A stretch of 64,000 nucleotides of DNA from Mesodorylaimus sp. YZB2_4 (Eukaryota > Nematoda > Enoplea > Dorylaimida > Dorylaimidae), in NCBI GenBank assembly GCA_030248295.1, contig JASANH010000933.1:248001-312000 (forward strand). Reading direction: 5' to 3'. Of this stretch, positions 22,215 to 34,800 are shown in pieces (positions within the stretch are counted from its first letter, which is position 1; each line of letters begins with the position of its first letter). Both the position numbers and the translations under genes were made by a program. Below the pieces are notes generated by a model. That model did no database searches. It was not told the origin of the DNA and saw only the letters and a list, made by a program, of their open reading frames with translations.

Positions 22215-23560
22215 TCCAATCCTAACCTCTAATTGTTTCCTCGAATTCTAAGAGCCCGTTTTCTTTAGCTAAAGCGAAAGCGCTTTGTAAAATATGAAGT
22301 TAGAGGGCAAACTATCAGTCATTTTGACACGTCCCGAATTCGCGACCCTTTTCTTCCACCTCACTTAAAGAATTCGCAACAGACAACCCATTACTCAGCG
22401 CCCAAATAACAATAATCCGGGCTCCCTCACATCTCTCTTCGATGGGGTGAGTCAGACTGCGCGCAGTACTCGAAACGGTCGATGCATGCGCGCGAGGGTT
22501 CGTTGTGCTCACAACTGATGACGCAGGGGCGGCCCGTCGTGCTTCCAAGTGGCGGGAACAAGAATTTTCCTCCTTCCATCCAATAAAGGGCATGGCGGGA
22601 GAACCCCCACCAGCTTCCCCTAAAGTACAATATGAATATAGGGCAATCAGCAAAATGGACTGTTTTCGGAAAATATGTGAGCAAACAGGCGTGCATGGAA
22701 TCCAGAGTGGGCGATGAGGACCAAAGGATGGGAGAGGAGACTATGAGAAAGGCAGCTCCCGCATTATCGCTGTTTCATTCTCACACGCACAGCAGCTCAT
22801 GTCGGACAGGTCAAGAAACGTGCAGGTGGCTTGCAGGAGACTGAACAAAAAGTTTTGAGGGGGCCGTTTCCAATGAACCTTCTTTTGTAGTCTTTCTTAA
22901 TTGGTTGCCCCTGCCTCCATATGCCTGAATGTCCAAGGCTCAATTAATAAAATCTTCTGGCAGGAAATAATTCAGGAGTCTGAGGCAAATGGACCAAGCA
23001 TGCTCTGTGCCAGTGGGCCATGAGTGCTGGAATCATATCAGGACGAGTGATCATGAGATCGCGGGGTCACCAGGCTCCTTCCCTGGAATCATGGCAGGAC
23101 GAGTGATCATGGCATGTGTGATGGTATCACGGTAGCGGGGTGACAAGAGTCCCCTTTGCTTGTGCCCCAGCCATAACCGGCCTGGTGGCCTGGTGGGTTA
23201 GGCGTCTGCCTTTCACGCCAGGTGCGCAGTTACGGGCGAGTGGTCGACTCGCGGGCCGGTAAATCATTTCGTGTAAAATGTGTCCCTTCACCCTCGAGTG
23301 GGCATAAGCGTTTGGTGATGTGGTAAAACATGAACATGAACATGATAACACCCTGATCAACGTGCAGGCATTCAAATCTCTTCGGTCGGCCAGCCCATCA
23401 GATCTTCCTGTCTCAAGGAACATAGACCACATGTGCGATTGACAGCGTTTCTCGGAGCAAAATTTAGTGCTTACTTTGATAAGTGACTGTCTGATCAGTG
23501 CTCAAGTCTCATGCGGAGAAAATTATTCTTTGCGTGCAAAATCCATTTATAACCAAACCT
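22215..23560. other. gap between rhomboid and fucosyltransferase
   Basis: No gene is recognised. It must hold the rhomboid promoter (minus strand, above 22214) and the fucosyltransferase 3' UTR. SINE copy C lies at 23173-23347. Confidence 0.5.
23173..23347 (+). repeat. tRNA-derived SINE, copy C
   Basis: The head reads GGCCTGGTGGGTTAGGCG and the B-box is decayed (GTGGTCGACTCGCG). The body has the family landmarks AAAATGTGTCCCTTCACCCT and CGAGTG, then GGTGATGTGG, and the tail is ACATGAACATGAACATG. It is more diverged than copies A and B. Confidence 0.65.
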
Positions 23561-24905
23561 TTACAGAGGAACCCAAGTTTTCACGAAATAATCACTAGCT
23601 TTCATTTCCTCCTTCAACGAGGACATGGGATCAGCATATTCTTTCTGATAGACCACATCGCCATTATTCCTTTGCTGCGTTAAATAAGCCGCCCACCAGC
23701 CAGTGGCCCCCGTGGTCATAATGGTATGGTTGCACATAGTCAGCATGCACAGACGACTGCTCTCCAAACTAGCTTGCATAAATATGACTTTCACCTTTTG
23801 ACCATTAAAAAGTGTCCCTTTGCTTTGATCTGGTATCAAGGTCTTACTTTTGGCAATTTCGTTCCCAGTCACCAAAAATGCAAGACAGGGACTTTTGAAA
23901 TATTTGTTTCGAAAATAGTTAAAAGCTCGTTTAAGATATTCAGTACTGGCCCCGATGTGGCCCGCCTTCTTGTGCCGACTCGTGATCTCGCCCGGGTGCC
24001 TGATATGGACCCCCACCAGTTGGCAGTCTGATTTCGATAACTGATTTTTTGTCAGAAGCTCGTAGAACTCTTTCACGCATTTTTTTCCAATGCTCTCTTG
24101 AAATGTGAATTCGCTGGACAGCAATTCCCTCCTGTACTCGTGGAAGTAATGATAACTTTGACGATACCCACCCAATATGACTTTTGTGTTGCATGAAATA
24201 TTCAAGATGGAATCGTCATATTTGCAGCATCCGAATGACTCACGATATTTCATAAAACTGCCATCGACTGACTTACCCGCCATGGGCATATGTGTAAATC
24301 CAAAGACCTGAAATATGCAAAAAAGCAGTATGAGGTTTCACGGCCGTGTTCCATTCCCAGGCACTCCAACTCTTTTGGCTTTTGCAAATTTCGATGGGCA
24401 CTGAGCCTGACAAGTGTAAAGCGGGTCCCTCAGTGTCACTTACCTTCGTCAAGGGAAATCCCAATTTGTGATCAATGAAAGGGACTCGTCTTGTTTTTCT
24501 GGCCACTCCATAAAGGCTGGCGTAGATGAACATGCATTCACCCAAGTCCATATTAGGGTTGTGGTCGAATGTGATGAATTCGCAGCTGCTGGGCAAGTGA
24601 CTATCGATGGCGTATTTCCACATTCGAGGCAGAAGGTCACCCATGGTCTCGTAGTCGATTTCGCTGGGCAATGTGTACGGCTCGAATGCATGACCAGCCA
24701 GTAACTTCTGATGGTCGGCACTGTCTTGTTCAATGGCAGGAATCAGTTCTTTATTTGATTCTTTCTGGGAATTAGGATGCCCATGGCCACGATCGCTGTG
24801 ATCGTCGAGAAGGTCGTGTTGCGAAATAAAATAGGCGCCAAAAAAGACCATGAAAATAAAAATTATAAAAAGACAGTTTCTTCTACAGGGCATTTTGCGA
24901 ACCAT
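23561..24905 (-). CDS. GT11-type alpha-1,2-fucosyltransferase
   Basis: This Golgi enzyme is expected to transfer fucose from GDP-fucose to galactose of glycans. Two exons (24444-24905 and 23561-24307) give 402 residues. The N-terminus has a short basic cytoplasmic part and one signal-anchor helix (CLFIIFIFMVFFGAYFI), as in type II Golgi enzymes. In the lumenal part, NMDLGECMFIYASLYGVAR fits the GT11 entry motif (normally GNxxFxYASL), VGVHIRHPGE is the donor-binding HxRxGD-like motif, and TIMTTGATGWWAAYL is the C-terminal motif (usually TxGTFGWW). The HxRxGD motif reads HIRHPGE, unlike the canonical HVRRGDY, so specificity or even activity is open. Several N-x-S/T sites are present (NISC, NHTI). 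Confidence 0.8.
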
Positions 24906-26581
24906 GAGAAATAATCGATGGAAAAGTGCAAAACAAGTCTACGAGGGGAGAGAGTGGTAAGTAAAGTGCGGGTGAAATCTATTCGTAGCGTCAGTCAGCA
25001 TTTAGGAACCGGATGCTAGACTAGATCAGAAGACGTGCAGCCATCGAGAGCACTGCAGGTGGTGATCCTTCTTTGGAAGGACAGGATTTACACACGGGCT
25101 AACTGTAAGAAATGTGCTTCCGTTGCACACAGACTCCGCCCTGGGCGTGTCGTGAATAGCCAAATGTACAGCAGGTTTATAGTTTCATACTTTATCCTAT
25201 TTTGCTGGTCTGAGGTAATGATCGGGAGAGACGCTGGCTTGAAGGAAGTGGCATGCTGGCATATTGTTAGTGGGGGAACAGATTTTTAAAAAAACTTGAA
25301 CTTTGGCCAACACGATGGACAGTCAGCTTGATGCAATCGAGCGGATGGGTTTGGTTTGGTTTTGTTTTGTTCAGGCTGCTTACTGCAGTATTTTAAATGT
25401 AACGGACATGTATGCACATCAAGTGGAACATGAGGGTGCACAGTACATAGGCACATAAGTGAACTAAATCCAGGCCTGAACTGACCACACTGGCTGTTCA
25501 CCGTCGACGAGATAGTGAATTTACGTTGCAAGCGCAAGTTTGCGAAGGCTATTGTCAGCGCTTAGGAATAGAGAAGCTTGTGGGGAGGGGAAATTTTCTT
25601 CATTCCAGTTTTTTAAGGAAAAGGTGTGGCTTGTCTATTCCTAAGCACCTACGCCTAGGTCCATTTCATGAACCTTTTTCAGGGGGTTTTACTACAGCTG
25701 TAATGGCAAGAAGAACACGGAAAAAATGGCAATACAAGCATGATGCTCGCTGTCCACGCAATGCAGATACGGACAATGGGGTCTTTGGGAGCCGCTGAAA
25801 CATATCTGCCATAAACAAGACAGGAACTAATTCCTCTTCCGTGCGAAGCAAGTTCGCTTACTAGTTCCAAGTATTGATGGGGCCATGATAGAAAGCGACA
25901 TCGCAGAAGCGTTAAACACAGCTGCTCGACTGCAGCAGCCTTCAGGAAAAACAGGGAGCAGACAGTGGGCACACAGAAGACGGGCATGGCAAATGGCAAG
26001 CACAAGAATATGGAGACAACTTACCGTCAGCAGCTCTGGCTGCCTCCACCATACACTCAATGTATAAGACAAGGGCGATCCAGGAGGCAGCCGCCAAGCG
26101 TCGCCAAACGGTATCTTTACTGTAGAATACCTAGAGCATACTCAATCCCCAAAACAGGCATTGACAAACCTGCGGACAGCTCATCTCAGTGATATTTAGG
26201 CCGGACGTCCAATTTGCGGCAGACCGCCTTTGCATACCATTTATTCCAAGACTCCTTGCATTGCAACACAAATGGGCGTAGTTCTGCCAATCTCCCCTGT
26301 CCAAGCACAAAACGGAGTATAAGGCGAAAACAAGTGCTGCTAGAAACCCTAGTTTTTCAGAAAGGAAATTGCGTGTGATCTAAATAACTGACAATTACAG
26401 TGTAAAGCTGCCCTCGCTTTACACTTATGGCCCAGAGACGCTTTCTTTACATTCCCATATGATTCCCGTCCTCGAGCTGCCTGCCAAGTCGTCATTCGAA
26501 GCTCTGTCTCTGAGCCGTGCGGTCGCGTCTTCGAATCGCTCTCCCTTCAGTACGAAAGTGCGAATCTTCAACGTGTGAACA
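24906..26581. other. intergenic, no recognisable gene
   Basis: Open frames at 25526-26192 on either strand show no domain, signal or convincing splice structure. It probably holds the promoter of the fucosyltransferase. Confidence 0.45.
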
Positions 26582-28969
26582 ATGTCAGCAAAACCCGCTC
26601 CAGCTCGCTCAGCAAACCATCCCGGTTCGGCACACCATTCCAGCTTGGCAAACCAAGCCGGCTCGGAAAAACGTCCCAGTTTGGTGAATTCCAATTCGGC
26701 CACTGGACAAGCCGGTGAAGAAGAGCCGCCCATGATCCTGCAGGTCGATCCCGTCGAGCTGATCCTGCACGACAACGCCTTCACAGTCACCACTCATCTG
26801 GACAAGGATCAGGCCATCTTGTGCCAGCAGGTACGAAGCCCTTTTCTCCTTTCTGTCCCCCCTGACCTCGTCCATTTGCAGTTGCCCGCCGTACACGTGC
26901 AAAGGGCCGACGAAGAGTTTGCTCTGCTCAACATCCTCGCCGAGATCATGGAAGCGCTGCACAGGGCCAACCCCGAAAAGCCCGAGGCCGTCCCCCTGCG
27001 ATCCATGGCCAAGAACTTCATCGACCCCCGAGACCCAAGGCAAGCTGGCCAGCGGTGCCCCCATCCAACCACAGAAGCCGGACGAGTTCAGGACCGCCTA
27101 GTTTGCCCAAGCCATGAAAGCTCTTAGCCAAAAGGTAAGTGCTGGGCAGCATCTTGGGGGTCTCCAGTCGCCCTGGTCATGGGGTGTAAAGAGACGGATT
27201 CTCGCCTTGATTTCGCAAACCTGATCCAATCACTCTTTTAGCACTATGACGATCCGGCGAAACGTGACGCCCTCGGCTGTGGCCGCGGCAGCCCATCAAC
27301 GCCCGCTGACCGGCACAGACGTCTTCTACGTGTTCCAAGCCCTCACCGACGGAGTGCAGCTGACACCAAATGAGCTGGCGGCGATCATGCAGGTAAGACT
27401 CCTTGCTCGTCAGAACAGCTAGTCAGAATTCCTTTTCAGTTCCTGATCGAAGCGGTGAAACTCATGAAGAAAGACGCCGATGAGATGAACAAGAGGATGG
27501 CCGCGCAAGGAGGATCGCCGCTCGACCTCGCCAATCTGGTCAACGAGAACGCAGTCGTGCACGCGGATGGAACGATCGGTTTCCGCAAGCAGCAAGCGGC
27601 CCCTGCCGAGGCGGTAAATGTCCGTCTCTTTTCGTTGCTTGGCTTCCTCGCTACAGCTTGTTTTCAGAAGCCCGACGAGACGGCATGACTGCTCGAGCTG
27701 TTGACCAACTTCATGCTGGCCATGCGCGCAGCCAACCAGAACGCCGCCCTGCGAGAGCGCCACGAACGAATGATTGCCAAGACGATTCAGAACGCCAGCC
27801 AAATCCACGGCACCAGCGCCGCCGCCAAGCAAGCTCAACCGCCCGTCGACCACGACGCCATGAAGCTCATGAAGCTGCGGGCTGACGAGAACGTAACTTG
27901 GCCAGCCTACCTCAGCCCTGCTCCTATCTACAGCCTCTCTCCATCTTACTGTTAGATCCGAGCCGACCCGAAGAAGAAGAAAGCCGTCGACGACCTGATC
28001 GCCGCCGAAGCCAAGGGCAAGCAGTTGACTCCGCAGCAGCTGCTCGAGATCTTCGAGAACTTGGCCAAGGGAATAAGGCTGACGCCCGAGATGCTGCGAG
28101 CCATCCTCGAAGCAAGACTCTCTACCCTTTGAAAGTCGTTGTGTCTTTTCAGCTGATGTGCGCTCAAATGCGGGCTCTGACTCCCCATGAAAAAGCGGAG
28201 CTGCAAAAACGCTTCCGCCTGAATGAGCTAGACACGTAAGAGCGGAAAAATGGAAGGCGGCAAGGGCAGATGGCCGGCTGCTTCCAAGTCAGGGCTTTCC
28301 TTAGGTCAGCGCACGCAGATCTCGTAACCCGAGCCCCTCGAGCCCTGTTTCAGGTCCGCAAGGACATCCCGCGTTCGGAACTCGACCACCTCCGACGACT
28401 CAATCGAAGGAAGTGGGAATGCGCGCCGGGCCCGCCAGCATCGAATGGCACCGCTACCAAGCCATGGGCATATAGCCACCGGAAGTGGAAATGGCTCGAA
28501 TCGTGCTCGTGCAAAGCACCCTCGCCGACGTCGAGAACTTCGACGACGAGAAGACCCAAAAGACGCTGATGCAAGAGGCGTCCCAGGTCTCGTTCAAGTA
28601 CGGTGCTCACTCGCTTTCACACTCCGACTGGCCTGAATATGACCTCTGTTTCAGGAGCCTGGAACCGTCGGTTATGGAGAAATACAAGGAGTCGTTGCGG
28701 GGCGACAAGCGGGCCATGAGCGCCTTGGTCAACCTGTCCAAGGGAGGCACGGACGAGCGGACGCTGGGCAAGTTAGGTGGCGAGAGATGGCTGCCCGAGG
28801 GTGTCTGACCGGGTGTCGTTTTCAGAACGTGGACGAGCTGCTGTCGACTCTATACATCGACCGTTCCAAGCTGCGAACGGTGCTGCACCAGACGGTCAAC
28901 GATCGTCTGCTAACCAGCGACGAGGTCAAGGACGTGGAGCGACGTTGCGAGCCGGCGGATGCAGGATGA
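26582..28969 (+). pseudogene. decayed helical-repeat protein gene
   Basis: A run of GC-rich exons separated by clear GT-AG introns encodes a protein I do not recognise. Its theme is short helical units: VFQALTDGVQLTPNELAAIM, IFENLAKGIRLTPEMLRAIL, ALTPHEKAELQKRF and a final LLTSDEVKDVERR. The first exon (26582-26830) opens MSAKPAPARSANHPG. The frame is broken repeatedly: a shift near 27030-27045, an in-frame TAG at 27099, another shift in the exon beginning 27241, an in-frame TGA at 27686 followed at once by LLELLTNFMLAMRAANQ, and a shift plus TAG near 28460-28475. Introns are retained, so it is not a processed copy. Sequencing error is possible but neighbours are clean. The alternative is a live gene with recoding, which is less likely with so many breaks. 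Confidence 0.55.
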
Positions 28970-30749
28970 AACTGAGCGACCTGCGGCCATGCTCAAGAAG
29001 CGCTGATGGAAAAAAGGCGAACGATGTGATCGGTGATGTCATGCTCGATGCTGTCATGTGCTCATGCGATCAAGGAAATGATGCTCGCTAGGGGGACGCG
29101 CCTTGACTCACTTGTAAATCCACGACCGTCAATGTTGACTGCCAGAAGTTTGTAAGTACAAGATATGCCATCGTGGTGATGGGAGGACAGGTTTGAAGAC
29201 TCCAGCGGAGGGTTAGTTGTGTCGATCGGTTTACTGAGAATGGACAAAGCTACCGTCCACCTTTGACTGGGTATTTCCTTTGAGCTGCATGAACTACGCA
29301 CACCTCTTGAGTCAGATGGTACCGTACTGTAAGTATGCACAGGATATGGTATCATCGTGGCTATGAATGATGACAGTTACAACCCAAATGATCAGAATGC
29401 GTCAGATGTCAGGGCTGGCAGCAGCACGTACGCTGGGTACCCGCTCAGTGTTCAGAATTAGTCATGATTTGGATGGTTTGTGAGGAGTTTGCTCAAGGGC
29501 AAGGCTGCTATGCCCTCCCTGCTGGCGAAGAATCTCTCTTCGAAACACGGAAGCCAGAATCGTTCTCTTAGCTAAATCAACAACCCGTCACGTGTTTTTG
29601 CTCCTGCTTACTCATGCAATGGCTTCAGCCCCGCTTCGCATCGTCTAACAAATTAATCCAAGCATGTTTGCTACTTTCCAAGTTCAAAATCTGCACGTCT
29701 CGGTCGCAACAAGGGAAACATATCCTTGTTATTGTCCGTTAAGAATAATATTTCTCATCTTGTTTTTGTGTTTCTCTCTGACATTGTTTGTTTCTTGAAA
29801 AACAAAGAATTAAGGCGATGTTTCTTCGTCGAATACAATTTGTTACAGTATGACCTTTGAAAATGACCTGTAAAAGTGCTGTTTTGCTGTTCGGATCCGC
29901 CTAGAAAATATTAACAGCGTCAAAAGGCCTTTGACTGGCACGAGCATTGGGCGTGTGACAGGCATTCTGCAATTGTAATCACGCTTTTGCAAAATAGCCC
30001 AGCATGGCCGCCAAACTGGAGCTGTATGCTGGAATCTAGAGGAGCAAATCTAGAATAGAGGTGGCAATGTGGCTTGCTCGCGAGACAAACGAGGAAGGAT
30101 GTGTTCAGCTTTGCAAGTACTGCCTGCTGGATTAAAAAGACGAAACTCCATCATGCACTCAGCACGCATCGCTTTATCATTGGCGTAGCTCGATACTGGG
30201 GTATACTGTATGCTGCCCCAAGTGTCCTTTAGCAGTCTCGATCCAATTTGCATATGCTTTTTCCATCAGTTCAAGAGCCAAGCTCATATAACCAGTCGGT
30301 ACGATTGCTTTTATTTGCGGAGGCTCAGCTTTCAGAACCTTTAACCTCTCCACGTTCACGATGCCCGATTATTTTATCTGAGTGCGTGAGTTAATTGCCA
30401 AAGTCAATTTTATTATCCAAAGATGAATTGGTGGGGCATCCTGTAACCTTGTCTCATGTTGTCAATTTGGCCTATTCCGGCAGTCCTCTGGTGAAAAGCT
30501 CTCGAAGCCAAAGCGTGCCGGGTCAATTTTATTAAAGGGGAATGATAATAAGACAGATCGTACATCGAAATAAAAAAATGCAAAGAAGCATTTTTAGCTT
30601 ACTCGCCCTTTTACAGTTTTCTCGATCAGGTTTCTTCTGTCCATCTTATAGTACAAAGAAAACGGAGCTGTGGAGCACACGAGTCGAAATAGCAGAAAGG
30701 TACAATAATAAACATGATCATACTCAATGGACACAACATGGGTCGTACA
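28970..30749. other. intergenic, one weak ORF
   Basis: No confident gene. A minus-strand 60-codon frame (30177-30359, MNVERLKVLKAEPPQIKAIV...) has protein-like composition and could be a stray exon or gene fragment. A polyadenylation-like AATAAA on the minus strand near 30526 fits the 3' end of the GPCR that stops at 30750. Confidence 0.4.
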
Positions 30750-31823
30750 TCACACTGCCCCGCTTTTCTGACCACCTTTGGAAGATTTAATCGAAAAAAC
30801 CATTGTGACCTCCTTCTTCATTATCACACTCTGGAACCCCGATCGAAACTTGGGATTTAGGCCCAAATATACAAACAAGTGGGTCACACTGTTCACGTTC
30901 AGAAGCAACGCTCCGTAGAGGAACGCGATACCTCCTTCTAACGGAGCCATAGTGTGCCTGGCAATGAATTGGAAAGCGACCACCATGGCCCAAAAAACAA
31001 AGAACATGATACCGAGGAACATAATGGTCTTGAACGCGCCCAGTTGTACCTTCCGGGCCCACACTGTACGCTGTGCTTCGTTCAACCATTTCGTGCCCCA
31101 GTATCGATGGCCCACTGTGCACAAGGCCATCACGTAGACGCCTATGGTGCACATGGACGTCATGCCTCCCAGCATATTACTGACCAACGCATTGGCTGGA
31201 CTGAGAGCCGTTGTGTAGGCGCAAAACGCAACGGTCTCGTTGGCGAACGGCGCAGTAAGAATAAAGGCTGCTATCACTTGGACGATACCATAGGACCAGA
31301 TGAACACGTTGATGATGAGTAAGTAGCGAAACGTGTTGAGTTTTTTATAGAATATGGGACGGTTTGATGCCAGCAATCTGTCCACGCCCAGCTGCATGGT
31401 GGCCATCAGTGTCGCTGAGCCAGTGATGTTTTGAGGCAAATTAAAAATCATACAGTCGTATTGGGTCCACGCTGGCAGTTTTAGTACACAGACTGAAATG
31501 CCACTCAGACCACTGGTCATTGTGGACAAGGAGAGAAGGAACTCAGGCAGGGCATGACTAAAGACGGCGTACTGACTCTTGTTGTGCAGGTCTTTAGTTT
31601 TGGCGATTATAATCAGGATCATCAGGTTGGTGATGGTACCAGCCAGACCCAGTCCGAACCAGCACAGTTGAAGGGGCAGTTCGTAGATGGGCTCCCGCGT
31701 CGAATTGGACATGATTTCCATGTTGGATTGACAGGATTGGCTTGACAGGTCTGAGCTACTCGTCACCCTCCCTTCTTTAAAGTCCCAACACGGTTTTGAA
31801 GATAGAAGTTGTTTGCGAGACAC
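30750..31823 (-). CDS. intronless orphan GPCR (class A-like)
   Basis: A single uninterrupted frame encodes a seven-helix receptor. The first ATG gives 357 residues, but the ATG at 31721 (MEIMSNSTREPIYELP) gives a short extracellular N-terminus with a glycosylation site and fits better (323 residues). Helix 1 is LCWFGLGLAGTITNLMILII with the conserved Asn. The end of helix 3 reads GVDRLLASNRPIFY, a DRY-like motif. Helix 7 is followed by GLNPKFRSGF in place of NPxxY. A Cys in the helix 2-3 loop (VCVLKLPAWTQYDC) could pair with the loop before helix 5. The variants resemble lineage-specific invertebrate chemoreceptors. The ligand is unknown. It lacks introns although most neighbours have several. 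Confidence 0.82.
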   Translation of the reverse strand: MSRKQLLSSKPCWDFKEGRVTSSSDLSSQSCQSNMEIMSNSTREPIYELPLQLCWFGLGLAGTITNLMILIIIAKTKDLHNKSQYAVFSHALPEFLLSLSTMTSGLSGISVCVLKLPAWTQYDCMIFNLPQNITGSATLMATMQLGVDRLLASNRPIFYKKLNTFRYLLIINVFIWSYGIVQVIAAFILTAPFANETVAFCAYTTALSPANALVSNMLGGMTSMCTIGVYVMALCTVGHRYWGTKWLNEAQRTVWARKVQLGAFKTIMFLGIMFFVFWAMVVAFQFIARHTMAPLEGGIAFLYGALLLNVNSVTHLFVYLGLNPKFRSGFQSVIMKKEVTMVFSIKSSKGGQKSGAV

Positions 31824-34800
31824 GTCTCCCAGGAACGCACACGCGTCAGCAGTGGCTGCTGAGTTTCCTGGATTCCTCGTTAGTCCTTTGCTTTATGTGC
31901 GTCGACGCGGGACTGAGTGGCGAGTTCAACTTACCTAAAATTAAAGATTGTTCTATGAGTAGGTTCGGGACAAACGAGCTCCCTCGAAGTACGCGAATTA
32001 TCATAAAATGTCAAAGTTTAACGCACACGGCTTGACTGACTATAAAACGCAAAGGCTTCATTGGGATTCACCTTTCTAGACCTTAATTAGACAAGCTCAA
32101 AACGGATATTTGAAAATGAAACTTGGGGATGAAAAAAGTGCCGGCTTTGACAATACAGAAATTTGCGCCGTCTCGTGAGGGTCTTTCTCCCCTACTAGAG
32201 GACTCATAAACTAACAATGGTCCTAAAACACTCATGCAGGAGCCAATATATGTGAAACATTTTGTCCTTCGAGCTCATTATCTGCCAGCCCACTGCTCAC
32301 CTATGGCAACATCGGAAAGACTCCAGCAGCCAGATTTAGTCTCTGCGATCATTGAAGATCAAGGCTGTTCAAGCGCGAGAGGCTACTAAAGAATTTAAAT
32401 TCTGTACGACTCTCGTCCGAAGACCTAATTTGGGCAAGCGAAAATAGCAATCAGATTAATGAAGAAGGAAGCAGTGAAAGTAAAAATAGGATGAGCTAAG
32501 ACCGAGATTAGGTAAAAATATAAAAATGCCCTTGTATTTTGGGTGCGCCCTCATATTTTGAAACAGGCTGACGCCAGATTGAGAAACGTATAACATACAC
32601 ATGTTTTCCGTCTAGTCGTAAGAAGGATGAGCTTGAGCGGATCAACGGGTACCTCTGTTTGTGTTGCGAAAAAATATTTTGCTTAATGTTTTTTCTCGCA
32701 GCTAAAATTGTACCGAGTGAGTGTGGTAAACGTGGGAAGCGTAGACTACAATAGCGGGAAAGGAAACAGTAAAAAGTCCTATGATGACACAGTCGGGCAG
32801 GAATCGTGGCCCTGTTGTGATGTCGGCTCCTGCCCGCACGTTGGTTTTCTGTGTTCCAATGCTCTCTGATGCTCTGTTCTGCGTTTCGAATGTGGGAGGC
32901 CTTCGATGCATAAATGGGCAGAAATATCCCCAAAAAAATAGCAGACAAGCCCAGCTAATTTGCTGGATCATAAGAGGCTGCTCAGTGAGAGACCCTGGCC
33001 GTGCAGGTGTCGAATCGATCAGAGCTATCGGGTTGTGTTGTCAACATGACTACGCACATAGAAGAGCACCAATCTCGAAACCAAGCAAACTGACTGAAGA
33101 TGCTGCATTGTACGGCCTCTCTCGAGCACTCGTACGCTCTGACACGGCTTCACTGTGGAGCGTAAATCCCCACTTGTTACCCCGGGGTTTTAGGATTTCA
33201 ATGGTTTGACAGTGGGATATACTGTAAGTGAGGGGATTTAGAATTTACGGTTACATATATCCAGTGACGCTGATATACTGTATATTCGCTGTGATCCACA
33301 GGATAATGTACTCGTACATGACGCCGGTCAAGGTCTACCTGGACGCAGCATGATGAGCGACTTGATGGGGAACAGATAGTACATGGTGACCACCTGACAC
33401 AGCAACAGTGATCGTATCAGCGCCTGTGAGGAAGCTCTCCCATCCGTTTTATTTGCTTCCTTATCTCCACTGAGCACGTCTCTGGTGGACAGACAAGAAG
33501 AAGGCTCATATTCATACCATCGCTTATTTCCTGTCTATTGCTTCCACAAAATCCGTCTACAGGTTCAAAACGCCCTAAAAACTGTGGCGTTTTGTGTCTC
33601 AAATTAGATTCTTTGGGTCGTTCTGTAGGCGCTAGTCAGATGATGAGATTCGAGATACGTTTTTTTGCGTGACTTTTATTCCGATTTATTAGATATTAGA
33701 GAATGTAATATTTTGACTGTCTGTGGCAAAGATGAGTGGGCGCGCCATTGACGATGCGAGGTGTGTTGATGAGTTTAAAGTGAAGCCTCTTAATATTATC
33801 CCTGGAAACTAAAAAATTTCAAAAACGCAGAGATTTGTCAACAAAAACCATCGCACACACTGTATGGCAGAGACACAAGTCACTATGAACAATGGGTTGA
33901 TAGGGGCTGACTAGCCAGGGCGCCAGGACCGAGAGGCAAGCGGGACCACTATTTTCTTGCTGCAAATACATATAAGCACAACTTATTTCAGCATCGTCCT
34001 CTCGCAACTCCAAATATGAATTCAAATTCGTGCCTAAACCAGAATCGCACATCTCTCCGTATCACGCCGATATTCTTGAGGGAAAACCAATAGTAAAACC
34101 AGTCAGGCCATGTTGTTTATTAAAGCAGTCATATTTATCGAAACTCGGGCGGTTTGCCGAAAATGCAGGAGCATATCAAGCGAACAGTGATTCCAAGTTC
34201 ATGAAGACCAGAGAAATATCCCGGTCATCAGTGGCTCCATATCAATGGCTCAATGTCAGCTAGTAGATCCAGATATTGATTTGTATTGCAGTATTACCTC
34301 CACTGCAAAGCGCAAATTGTGCACGCAGAAGAACACATATAGTCTTGCGGTTGCGTGGGCACTGAATATCTTCAGCCTGCAGATGGGCTTGTGCTATACT
34401 TTTCCGTGTGGCTAGCTTACCATGTGCCCATGTTTGGTTCGGAAAGACAGAATTTGCAATAACATACTGACACGGCATCGTTATATTCACCGCTCCTCAA
34501 GGTGACATATGCATCCCATTGCATTCTCGTCGCTCCCATGGCCCGCCCTTGTGATACGCAACCAACAGGCACATTGACAGGATCAGCATGAATAATACAA
34601 TCACACATGCGCCACAGTAGTTTTCATGATCTTGATCACACGATGTCACACTGGCCAACTGCCGATCGCGATTCTTCAAATACGTCCATCGGTCGATGGC
34701 ATTGATAGAGCGGGGTTGCAGTTTTGTTCATGGTTTGCGGCCTGACTATGGTGATCCGGTCTTCACCGCTTGGCTGCTCGGATTCTCCTCGTGACGCACC

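Noticed and set aside
25526..26192. Possible small genes upstream of the fucosyltransferase
   Set aside because: Frames overlap on both strands with no conserved motif or codon pattern.
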